From contig OX352761.1 in the NCBI GenBank assembly GCA_947095585.1, forward strand, positions 60,380,832 to 60,444,831: a stretch of 64,000 bases of DNA, in the 5' to 3' direction. The position numbers and the translations under genes were made by a program. Positions 32,099 through 41,574 of the stretch are shown in pieces (position 1 is the first letter of the stretch; every line of letters begins with the position of its first letter). The notes under the pieces were generated by a model, which was given only the letters and a program-made list of their open reading frames with translations, made no database searches and was not told the DNA's origin. The stretch comes from Nephrocerus scutellatus. Lineage: Eukaryota > Arthropoda > Insecta > Diptera > Pipunculidae.

Positions 32099-33457
32099 AT
32101 GAATACCCAGAGGACACCCAAGATAGACAACGAAGCCATACAACGCATCTGCATGGAAGCCACAAACACGATTCACGCCGAGTTAAACCAGGTGATCGGA
32201 AGTTTTCCTCCAGGGCCAGGTGGCATCGATGTGCGAATGGCCGACTACTGCCGACTAAAGAAAGGGGTATACTTCAACGACGTTCTGGTGGGAGTCGGGC
32301 TCAGGTGGTTAGAGAGAAGGATGGAGGAAAGCCACCGGGAGAGAATCAAGATCTGCAGCACATTCCTCTTCTCACGGATGCAGCAGTACCAGCCAGATCA
32401 GCAGGAGAGCCCCGAGTCAACGGCCATTAGGCGACACGCACTAGTGAGCAGGTGGGACCGGCACAAGGACCTCATCAGGAAAGACCTGGTTTTAGTGCCC
32501 ATTTGCGACGGCAACCATTGGTACCTCGTGGTGGTTACCAACCCGGGGAGACCTCACCGTGCCACCATTGATGTGTACGATTCGTGGGCCAAAACACCAA
32601 GGAACGAGGCCGTTGAGGTAATTCGCGGCTACGTCGTGCAACAGCACCTATTGAAGGGACATCACTGGACGTGGGCAGAGTTCCAGGACTCATACCCAGG
32701 CCGACACATGGAGATGCCACAACAGCGAAATGGGGTGGATTGTGGCGCATTTTTACTGGAAGCAGCGGAGAAAGTCCTCACCTGGGGACTGGCAGGACCC
32801 GACTCGCCAGGCCAGAGGATGTCGCCGGACAGCGCCAGCAAGAAACGGAGAATGCTTGCCAACCTCATCCAAAGAAGCGCCGACCCAGCAATTAAGTTTC
32901 CAGATCTCGGACTAGGCGATGACGACATAGACTGTAACATCCGAGAAAGAGTCAACCGCAGCAGGCCAAAAACTCCGCGCCGCACTCGCCACCGCTACCG
33001 CAGCCGCAGCAGACACGATAGCAGTAGCAGCAGCAGTGACAGTAGTAGCAACAGTACCCGCAGCAGCAGCAGTAGTGGGAGCAACAGCAGCAACCGTAGT
33101 AGCAGCAGCAGTAGCAGTGGCAGCCACAACAACAAACCGAGGGAAAGAAGTTTCACCCCGCCGACAGGCCTCCTCGAACCCGGACCAGACAGGAACAACC
33201 CACCAAAAACCGCGACGACCCGACGACAGGAAGATGTCCTGTCACTCACAGGGAGTGACATAGTGCACAAAGAAGAGACCATGAGCGAAACCGTATCCCA
33301 TGAACTCCAGGCCAAGATAGATACGGCAAAGGCGAGAGTACAAGCGGGAGAACTACGATGGATACACTTCTTCCATGTGCAGGACAAGACCCGACTTGGA
33401 GTGCTAGTCACCAGGAAGGGAAAGATCAGCATCCGTCGAAGTAAGGGGGAGGTGTGA
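32099..33457 (+). CDS. ORF3: Ulp1/SENP-like (C48) cysteine protease with RS/poly-Ser tail (452 aa)
   Basis: An intact frame ending five bases into the 3' LTR. Enzymes of this family cut SUMO or similar modifiers from proteins. Residues 43-90 (MADYCRLKKG, FNDVLVGVGLRWL, ICSTFLFSRM) match the substrate-binding half. The catalytic set is His140 in CDGNHWYLVVV, Asp161 in VYDSW, Gln209 and Cys215 in PQQRNGVDCGAF. The words VSRWDRHKDLIRKDLVLVP suggest the SENP6/7 branch. Residues about 284-350 are Arg/Ser-rich and then almost pure Ser; residues 380-452 are charged. There is no signal peptide or membrane segment, so it is not an Env although it sits in the env position. The ATG at 32099 is the first in frame; a GTG at 32048 could extend it but is unlikely. 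Family assignment is firm. The function in the element is unknown. Confidence 0.9.
   Translation: MNTQRTPKIDNEAIQRICMEATNTIHAELNQVIGSFPPGPGGIDVRMADYCRLKKGVYFNDVLVGVGLRWLERRMEESHRERIKICSTFLFSRMQQYQPDQQESPESTAIRRHALVSRWDRHKDLIRKDLVLVPICDGNHWYLVVVTNPGRPHRATIDVYDSWAKTPRNEAVEVIRGYVVQQHLLKGHHWTWAEFQDSYPGRHMEMPQQRNGVDCGAFLLEAAEKVLTWGLAGPDSPGQRMSPDSASKKRRMLANLIQRSADPAIKFPDLGLGDDDIDCNIRERVNRSRPKTPRRTRHRYRSRSRHDSSSSSSDSSSNSTRSSSSSGSNSSNRSSSSSSSGSHNNKPRERSFTPPTGLLEPGPDRNNPPKTATTRRQEDVLSLTGSDIVHKEETMSETVSHELQAKIDTAKARVQAGELRWIHFFHVQDKTRLGVLVTRKGKISIRRSKGEV
33441..33452 (+). other. Polypurine tract of the complete element
   Basis: gtaagggggagg followed directly by the LTR start TGTGAAGG. It overlaps the last codons of ORF3. 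Confidence 0.75.
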
Positions 33458-35422
33458 AGGGAAAATTTGCCACACAATTTTTTCCACACATTATTTTTGG
33501 TACGCAACCATCTTTTTGTAAACAACACTTTCTTTTGAATTTAATAAAAACTTGCATACACATTACAAAGAAACGTTTACCATAATGTTCTTAAACCTAG
33601 CAACATGTTTCCCACTCTTTTAAGTGGTAAATTACTCGCCGAAATTATTCTCGGCTTATGATACACAGGTTCTCTATATTTCACAACGCGTAAATTCACC
33701 ACGCACAACCAATGCACGCCATCATCAAGCAGCTGAGTGAGAGAATGACGACACACATACAGCACCAGACCACACAGACTAGGGATACCCCGCTCGTGAC
33801 TCACAATACATGCAGAAGCACACAGCATCATCGGAGAAAACAACAACAGCAGGCATACAGCACCACAGACACAGAATACCCGACCAATATTCAAAACAAC
33901 AACAAACAACATGCATACATTTTGCATCAGACAAGTCAAGGAGAACAACAACAACAAAGCATGCAGTGTAAGACGGCGCAGACCCACGTAAAAGGCAACA
34001 ACAAACAGCATGCAAAATATGATAGCGGACAATCAGAAGTCTGCAGCATCATTAGACAACCAAAAGAAAAAAACAACAACAAACAACACACAATGTACGA
34101 CAGCACGCATTTTCGAGGCAAACCAACAACAACACTACACCGATCATGCGATGTAGCGGAGTTCCCTAATTTTGCATCAACGGGATCTTGGAACTAACAA
34201 ACATCAAAGAGGCAACAACAACACTACCAAGTCCCACCGATCATGTGACGTAGCGGATTTCCCTATCGTTGCATCAACGGGATCTTGGAACTAACAAACA
34301 TCAAAGAGGCAACAACAACACTACCAAGTCCCACCGATCATGTGACGTAGCTGATTTCCCTATCGTTGCACCAACGGGATCACGAACCAATAGACCGCCG
34401 AGCGCAGCAATACTGACCGGCCGGACAAAACAACAACAACCATATCACATCAAAGGAAACAACAACAACAGCACACCATCAGGCGAGTTAGCGGATTTCA
34501 CGATCGTTGCAACAACGGGATTTCTACACTCGATGGAGGACTATAAAAGGCCAGCAGTCCTAACAATCGGTCTTCTTTCCTAGAAATCCCTCTTCCCGGC
34601 AACAAGTCAGAGTGAATGGTTCAAGAGCGAAGTCCTTGCCTTCACTTTACACTTTACGCCAGTAGTCATCCTATAGATTGGAGGTTCAAGAGCGAAGTCC
34701 TTGCCTTCACGCCCACGCTTTACGCTAGACATTACCCACGCTTTACGCTAGATTGGAGGTTCAAGAGCGAAGTCCTTGCCTTCACGCCCACGCTTTACGC
34801 TAGACATTACCCACGCTTTACGCTAGATTGGAGGTTCAAGAGCGAAGTCCTTGCCTTCACGCCCACGCTTTACGCTAGACATTACCCACGCTTTACGCTA
34901 GATTGGAGGTTCAAGAGCGAAGTCCTTGCCTTCACGCCCACGCTTTACGCTAGACATTACCCACGCTTTACGCTAGATTTGAGGCTCAAGAGCGAAGTCC
35001 TTGCCTTCACGCCCACGCTTTACGCTAGACATTACCCACGCTTTACGCTAGATTGGAGGTTCAAGAGCGAAGTCCTTGCCTTCACGCCCACGCTTTACGC
35101 TAGACATTACCCACGCTTTACGCTAGATTGGAGGTTCAAGAGCGAAGTCCTTGCCTTCACGCCCACGCCTAACGCTAGAACAGACTATCATCCCGCCTGG
35201 AGATACGTCGGTCTCCTTTAATCATAATTGAAACTTATACAGTAAAATAATATATAGCTTTAAACAAACGATAATTTTAAGTGTACAGATTAAGCGAAGA
35301 ACAAATAAAGAACGATTGAATTCCATTCCCAACTAAAAACAAATTCTTTTTATTGTAACGACCCTAATAGAAGGAACCCTGGTCACACTGAGTCCTACCC
35401 CGGCTGGGAAAACCTCGTTACA
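33453..35422 (+). mobile_element. 3' LTR of the complete element
   Basis: Same length as the 5' LTR (offset 8184 throughout) with five base differences seen by eye. It has the TATA box at 34542-34549, the 75-bp minisatellite at 34609-35184 and AATAAA at 35304. The final CGTTACA is followed by GGGT, the right target duplication at 35423-35426. Confidence 0.95.
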
Positions 35423-35426
35423 GGGT

Positions 35427-35835
35427 AACGTACATTGTCTTCCGAACACTAATTCGAATGGTGTATACCCTGTTTCTGTAGGTACTGCGGTGTTATAACA
35501 AAGCACATAATATGGTAACCCAGTGCACCAGTCTGTATGCTTTTCGGATACGTAGCTTTTGAGGTATGCTCCGAGAACTTTATGGGAATTTTCAAATGCT
35601 CCTATACTTTCGTGATGGTGTGCCGTAGACTGTAGTTGTTCTATTTTTTATAGTTTGCACATATCTTTGTAAATTTTGTTGATAAATTCTGTTCCTTGGT
35701 CAGAGGCTATAGTTTTTGGAACTCCATATTTAAGGGCAAAACATTCTACTAGCCCTTGGGCTGCTTTGCTAGCTTCTTTATATTCGAGTGGAATAGCTTC
35801 GTTAAATTTGGTCATTTCGTCTGTTTGGTTAGTAT
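35427..35835 (-). pseudogene. pol: Integrase core of interrupted Gypsy element
   Basis: On the minus strand the sequence reads GVPKTIASDQGTEFINKIY (35660-35730), with the second catalytic Asp of integrase. It continues with STAHHHESIGAFENSHKVL, where the third catalytic acid is expected, and TGYTPFELVFGRQCTLP near the break. Stops occur, for example near 35650. It continues at 25264 on the far side of the insertion. The type is close to Gypsy elements whose integrase has a YHHE-type motif. Confidence 0.85.
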
Positions 35836-35839
35836 GTAC

Positions 35840-36960
35840 CTATATCCATTTATTGATTCGTCTAGAGAACCTACTAAATTTAGATAGATTTTGTCGAAAC
35901 TCGATTCGGCTTTTTCGCACTATTTTTTCGATAGTGCTATAATTACCCTCGGCGCTATTTAGAGTTTCGCTTGCGTAAGCAATGGATTTGTCGTCGAAAT
36001 TCGACAGTACGGCCCCTAAGGCAAAACCTAAGGCATCTGTCCGTAAAGTGAATTCCCTGTTGACATTCGGAAATTGTAAAATTTGGGAGCTAGTGAGGAT
36101 TGTTTTTAAAAGTTGAAAGGATTTCTCGCAGTTTTGGTTAAAATTGAATACTACATTTTTTCTAAGTAATTTATTGAGTCGGATAGCTACTGTAGCAAAG
36201 TTTGGTATAAATTTGCGATAGTAGTTTGCAAATGCTACGAATCTTCTCACTTCGTCAGCATTTGTAGGTTTAGGATAATTGCTCATAGCAGGTGATTTTT
36301 TCGGATCTGGATAAATTCCATTTTCGGAAATAATGTGTAATTTTCCTGGATGAATTTTTAAATTTACTTCCTTAAGTCGCTTAATCACATCGATCAAATT
36401 TTTGTTGTAATTTCTAAGGATATTGCCGAAAACTATAAGGTCATCACGGTAAACAAAACAGCGTGAGTATGTGAGTCAAGCCATGGCTATGGACATCATT
36501 CTCGAAAATTTACTAGGAGAGATTTTTACTCCCATTGGAAGACGCTTTAACTGAAAGTGAACGTCTTCCGTTGAAAATGCTGTTATGGGTCTACTTTTTG
36601 GCTCGAGTTCCATTTGGTAATATCCTTGGCTTAGATCGATACATGAAAAATATACGGCTCCTCCTACCATATCGTAAATGTTAGTCAACGGAAATTTGTC
36701 ATCTTCTATCCTTTAATTTACGTTTCGATAGTCTATTACTATGCGAGATTTTTGTAGACCGGCAATAGGATCCTTCTTTTTTGGCACTATGAGGATCGGA
36801 GAATTCCATGCCGAAACAGATGGTTCTATTATGTCATTTTCCAACATTTTGTCTATTTCCTCCTTTATATCTTTCTTCTGTGTATGTGGAGGTCGGTATG
36901 GCTTGTTATATTTTAGTGTAGCTCCCTCTTTGAGTGAGATATCTGCTTATCCTATGTGAG
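35840..36960 (-). pseudogene. pol: Reverse transcriptase and RNase H of interrupted Gypsy element
   Basis: Minus strand. Near 36960-36740 are NKPYRPPHTQKKDIKEEIDK and PSVSAWNSPI, the start of Ty3/Gypsy reverse transcriptase, then VIDYRNVN. 36688-36476 has CIDLSQGYYQMEL and KRLPMGVKISPSKFSRMM. The catalytic box near 36450 reads YRDDL instead of the usual Y-V/I/L-DD. 36397-35840 gives the connection and the start of RNase H (LRTDALGFALGAVL), then loses frame. Several stops show it is dead. Confidence 0.85.
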
Positions 36961-37349
36961 TGTAAGTGAGTTTATCGCCTTCTAAGTGGAAAATATCGTG
37001 GTATTTAGTGCATATTGGTTTGATTTCAGCTTTTTCTTCACCATTTAGGGTATCGAAGTTTATTTCACTAAGTATTCTTGTATTTGGTACCGTGTTTTCT
37101 ATTTCATGCTGTAGGATGTAATGTTTACGCTTGTGCCGCCAGTGTTTAAAATTTTTATAGGAATTTTTTCTCTTGTGGCCTTTGATATAGATCCAGCCAT
37201 GTACACACCGTTACACAACTCATGGGGGTGAAATACTCTAGAAACCGTATGCTTTGTATCTAACCAGTAGGTTGCTTCGCTTCTTGGAGAAACGGTTATG
37301 GTGTTTAAAGTATGGTGTGAAAGTCTTGGTACCGAGATTTGCCTATAAT

Positions 37350-37670
37350 TTATCTTAAGTTTTAAGAGTAAGTCCTAGAGATCGATTTTTGCACTAAACT
37401 CTGCTAAGAAGTTTGCTCCAATAATAGCATCAACAGCTATTGGGAGTGAATCGGGTACTACATGAAACTCATATTGAATACTGTTCTGTCCAAAATGTAG
37501 GGTGCTATTACATGTGCCTTTTGATTGTAAGTCTCCTGATATGCCTTTTACTGTATCTTTTGTCTATTGGAAGGGTTCTCTCAACTACTGAACTTTTTAC
37601 TACGCAAATTGATGCTCCTGTATCTAGCAAGCATCGTATGGTTTTGTCATTGTTAAATTGAACTTGTATG
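37350..37670 (-). pseudogene. pol: Protease region of interrupted Gypsy element
   Basis: On the minus strand, LLDTGASICVV near 37600-37630 is a retroviral-type aspartic protease active site. IGANFLAEFSAKIDL near 37380-37430 is the second conserved protease motif. Stops lie between them. Confidence 0.75.
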
Positions 37671-37699
37671 TAAATGCCGTTTTCTATCCCCGTTGTGTA

Positions 37700-39042
37700 T
37701 ATGGCGTTTGGTATTTGGGGACCTATAGTTTCCCCTCCGATGGGTCGGCTGTCCCCTTGGTGGGATATTCGTTTTCCAATGCCCTTACCCTTGGGTAGTT
37801 CATTGGTTCTCGTGAATTTGCTACGTTATTACGTGGTTGGTAGGTGTGACTTACGTTGTTGTTATTCGGGACGTTGGTTATGTTGGTCGGATTAGTACGT
37901 GGGTTATTGCTGGTGTTGGTTTTTCTGTAATTTTATATTGGTTAGTATCCTTGTCTGTAATTGTTATATTGGTTAGTTTGGTAGCCTAGCTGAAATTGTT
38001 ATTTGGGTTAGTTTGGTGGTTTGGTCTGTAAGTGTTATTTGGGTTAGTTTGGTAGCTGTATCTGTAATTGTTATGTTGTGTATTATCTGTAAAGTCTCGT
38101 CCTCTATTGTTCCGGTCTTGATTGACATTATTTTGTTGTCTACGCGAGTTTGGTGGCCGTTCTTTGAAATATTTCATAGAGGCGGACTGGGTTGGTCCTT
38201 GATCTAATTCTAATAAATGTTTGGCTGCGTTTTGAAGGGTCGAGTGTCTGGCGCTATCGTGTATGATTTGTAATCGGTCATTAACTCCCATTTTTTACAA
38301 TGCTAGTCCACTCAGGCCAGAGTTGCTCTGGTGCTTTCACCATTACGACCCACCTCCAGTTCAGTCATTTTGTTGACAAGTGTTTCTATGTCCGTAATGA
38401 ATTCTTACACTGGTCGGTTACCCTGAGTCGTTCTGCTTAATTTTGTTTGGATTATCTCTATTGTCTCTTTGGGTCCACTTTTCTCGAGTAAGCTTTTCTT
38501 AAAATCTGTGAAATTTGGAGTGCTGGTATTCCCTAGTTCGGTACGTGCTTTTCCTTGAATTTTACATTTAAGGATAAACTTAATTAGTGTTCCCTTGGAT
38601 GTAGGGGTTAATGTATCGTGATAAAATTCTATACTATTTAAAAAGTCCCTTAAGTCTTCGGACCGTTTGTTATCGTCGTCAAATTTCAGCGTTTCTTTTC
38701 AGCAATTTCTGTGCCGTATTAAAGTTAAAATCTTCACCACTCATGATGGCGGTTGTTGGTGGCTCGTGGATATCTAATTTGTTTTCTTCGCTACCTCTGA
38801 GTTATTTTTATATTCATTGGCGTGTGTGGTCAAACGTTTTAGCGTTATGCGATCTAGTTCTGTTAATTGATTTTTTGATTTAATTCGGAAAGAAACGCGG
38901 CAAAGGTTTCCCAAAGTGTTTGAATTTGCTGAAGCTTCTTCTCAGCGTTATCGGGAGTTCTAGTGCGGTTAGGTGTTTTATTTAGACTTTCGTAACACCT
39001 TTTGAGCTGGTTTAAAGCTTCTTCTAGCTTGGGAAAACTCAT
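37700..39042 (-). pseudogene. gag: Gag of interrupted Gypsy element
   Basis: The minus-strand ATG at 39042 begins MSFPKLEEALNQLKRCYE. The frame is then broken several times. An open piece at 38291-37986 has an Asn/Arg/Tyr-rich tail with repeats like YQTNPNN and YRPNHQTNPNN. No Cys-His knuckle is seen. The order gag, protease, RT, RNase H, integrase toward lower coordinates confirms one minus-strand element spanning about 24950-39042 once the insertion is removed. Confidence 0.7.
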
Positions 39043-39189
39043 TGACTTAGTCGCCTAGATGGACGGGAAGTATGTAGTCAATTACGAAATCAATTATAAA
39101 ATTTAGTTCTGATTATACTTTTGACGTGACATCGTCTCACTACAAGGTTTAATGGGTACATGTTCAAAAAGTCGAAAGTTAAATGGTAC

Positions 39190-39285
39190 TATTTAACAGA
39201 TGTTAAGGAACGTTTTTAACAGATGTTAAGTTACGTTTTTAACAGATGTTATGTTGCGTTTTTAACAGATGTTATGTCACACTTT
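39190..39285 (+). repeat. Four-copy repeat of about 25 bp
   Basis: tttttaacagatgttaagttacg repeated four times with small changes. It lies upstream of gag of the minus-strand Gypsy element and may be part of its leader or LTR. Confidence 0.75.
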
Positions 39286-39289
39286 TAAT

Positions 39290-39880
39290 ATCCACTGGGA
39301 TTTGGTCATGAGGATCTAGAATTTTTTGAACTAAGCAATTTCTCAAGCGATTCGTATGAAATTCGGTATGTAGCACTAAGATGCGACTAAAAGAATTGTT
39401 CCTATGGAAATTTTGCAATATGATCATTATGGTCTGGAATTTCGGGAACAAATCAATTTCTCAAGCGTGAATCTAAGACTTGGTCCTATGGAAATTCTGG
39501 AAGATGATCAATATGGTCTGGAATTTCAGGAACAAAGCAATTTCTCAAGCGATTCGCATAAAATTCGGTATGTAGGACTCTGATGCGACTGTAAGACTAG
39601 TTCCTATGGAAATTCTGGAATATGATCCTTGTGGTCTGAAATTTTGGTAACAAAGCGATTTCTCAAGCGATTCGTATGAAATTCGGAATGTAGGTCTAAG
39701 ATGCGACTATAAGACCTTTTCCTACGGAAATTCTAGGATATGGTCAATAGGATCTGGAACTTTTGGAGCTAAATCAACTCTCAAGAGATTTGTATGAAAT
39801 TCGGAATGTAGGAGTAATGTACTAGTAATGGTCATTAGGAAATGGAATTTGTGAAACTGAGCCGTTTCTCAAGCGACTTG
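39290..39880 (+). repeat. Tandem repeat of about 120 bp
   Basis: About five units with ttcctatggaaattctggaatatgatca, ggtctggaatttcgggaacaaagcaatttctcaagcg and attcgtatgaaattcggtatgtagg. Different from the 180-bp satellite and from the CG-rich repeat. No gene. Confidence 0.8.
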
Positions 39881-40134
39881 TGCCTTGTGCCCACAAAAAC
39901 CATTTATTAAAAATTAATAAACGTGCTCTCGCTTAACTACTTGCAGTATATACCTACAAACCTATCAGAACTCGCATATGAGCACACGGTTCGCTGCTCT
40001 GTTGGTACATCGAAATCGAGAAATTGAAAATGTTTCATGTTTATTTAAATAAAATTTATCAATAAAATAAATCTATCAACGCCAAATTTCATTAAAATTA
40101 ACAAAAAGTCTTAAACAGCCAATTCTACTATATA
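39881..40134. other. AT-rich flank of the second DD41D transposon
   Basis: The 3' part, from about 40080, has the phrase aagtcttaaacagccaatt. It recurs at 41278-41300 and shows that the transposon is inserted in a diverged tandem repeat of roughly 190 bases. Confidence 0.5.
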
Positions 40135-41087
40135 TCGGGTGTTTCAACAGGTGCGCTTCAACTTTTCTCCGATAGGGACGGCGAACGACGCCATATTTTT
40201 TATTGTTCTTTTGTCATTTGGAAACTTCATTAGTATACATTTCATCATGGAATGCTACACATGTGAACAGCGATTGCAAATCGTGCAAATTTTTTATCAA
40301 AATAATCGTTCTGTTGCCGCAGATGCAGATGCAGATTTTCACCGAAAATCATCTTCAGCGATGAGGCTCACTTTTGGCTAGAAGGATTTGTCAACAAGCA
40401 AAATATGCGTTACTGGGCAGAAAGCAACCCACACGTGATTCATGAGGCACCGTTGCATCCCGAAAAAGTCACTGTTTGGTGCGGATTACATGCCGGCGGC
40501 GTCATTGGGACATATTTTTTCATCGACGATAACGATCGCCACGTTACTGTTAATGGAAATCGGTACCGCGATATGATAAACGATTTTTTTTGGCCGCAAT
40601 TGAATGGAATGGACTTGGACGACATGTGGTTTCTGCAGGACGGGCCACATGCCACACAGCACACGATACAATCGCGTTATTGGAGACTAAGTTCGATGAG
40701 CGTGTTATTTCGCGAAATGGGCCCGTCCAGTGGCCGCCGCGCTCGTGTGATTTGACACCTCTGGATTATTTTCTTTGGGGTTATATGAAGTCATTGGTCT
40801 ATGCCAATAAGCCGGCGACGTTGCAAGAGCTCAGAGCCAACATTGAACGTGAAATTGCTGGAATTTCGGCCGATTTATGCGAAAGAGTGGTCGAAAATTG
40901 GGTTCAAAGATTGGACTTCGTAAAACGTGCACGCAGTGGTCATGCAAAAGAAATCGAGTTTCATACTTAAATGTATCATATGTATATGTTCAAATTCGTT
41001 AATAAAAAAAAAAGTTAGTTCAAAAGTCGAACAGTTTGTGTTTTATTCAAAAAAAAAAGTTGAAGTGCTCTTATTGAAAAACCCTGT
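40135..41087 (+). mobile_element. Second DD41D Tc1/mariner transposon, internally deleted
   Basis: Inverted ends: cgggtgtttcaacaggtgcg at 40136 and, reversed, cagggtttttcaataagagc at the right end (about 41086), flanked by TA-rich target. About 952 bases. The flanking repeat without an insertion is seen near 41278-41330. Confidence 0.85.
40249..40970 (+). pseudogene. DD41D transposase, deleted and frameshifted
   Basis: Starts MECYTCEQRLQIVQIFYQNN, like the start of the transposase at 22881. After about 30 codons it jumps to the catalytic part, FSDEAHFWLEGFVNKQN (near 40350), which is frameshifted from the start. Then come VTVNGNRYRDMINDF, MWFLQDG (second Asp), and after a frameshift near 40650 HTAHDTIALLETKF and PPRSCDLTPLDYF (third Asp, with 41 residues between). 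The last part (40590-40970) is open to the stop. The helix-turn-helix domain is missing, as in the other copy, although the joint is different. Not active. Confidence 0.82.
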
Positions 41088-41574
41088 ATAACAGCTCTTT
41101 CACAGTTGTGTAAACTTTTTCAATTAGTTGAGTTCAAACAAAATTTAGTGTACAAAGAAAGTGTACATAGAATACTCGAAAAATTATTATAAATTTATTA
41201 ATACTATTCCATACAAAAGTTTCCGAAAGTTAGTAAAATTAATTACTACAATTAATAACAAATAATTAAGTGAAAAAGTCTTAAACAGCCAATTTCAATT
41301 TACATAACAGTTTCTTTACAGTTGTGTAAACGGTTCTCTTTTAATTGTATCCGAGCAAAGCCTAAAAATAGTGCAAAGAAACGCCAAATGCACACAGACA
41401 ACACGGAAAACTATTATACTTTTATTAATATTCTACTTTATTCAATTGAAATAAAATCCCTTTAATTAGTAAACCTAATTAGTATAAGTATTAATAACGC
41501 ATATGAAGTTTTTAACAAAAAACAAAATTACCAGAATCTCATATGTATGCAGCCTGCATATGTATTGGTAAAAA
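41088..41574. repeat. Diverged repeats leading into the satellite
   Basis: About two units with cagttgtgtaaac, aaagtcttaaacagccaatt and ttattaatact. The last 70 bases (tttttaacaaaaaacaaaatta-cagaatctcatatg...attggtaaaaataacat) match the left flank of the satellite blocks at 15640-15760 and 22000-23020. Confidence 0.6.

Larger units (their letters stand above)
25269..35422 (+). mobile_element. Complete Ty3/Gypsy retrotransposon with a Ulp1-like third ORF
   Basis: A full-length element of 10,154 bases: two LTRs of 1970 bases (TG...CA), a tRNA-Lys-type primer site, intact gag-pol in one frame, an intact third ORF, a polypurine tract and a GGGT target duplication. It sits inside the integrase gene of an older minus-strand Gypsy element. 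The long LTRs, the Lys primer and the QENPTERVNRT integrase motif are reminiscent of the Osvaldo/Ulysses group of flies. The lineage call is inference. By eye the LTRs differ at five positions (25464, 26168, 26413, 26571 and 27210), so insertion is recent, and both ORFs are open. Confidence 0.95.

Noticed and set aside
32995..33528. Antisense Leu-rich frame resembling a membrane protein
   Set aside because: It is the complement of the agc/agt poly-Ser tract of ORF3.
34616..35221. 201-codon repeat-protein frame (FKSEVLAFTPTLYARHYP units), also 26795-27037
   Set aside because: It results from a 75-bp minisatellite whose length is a multiple of three. It has no independent sign of translation.
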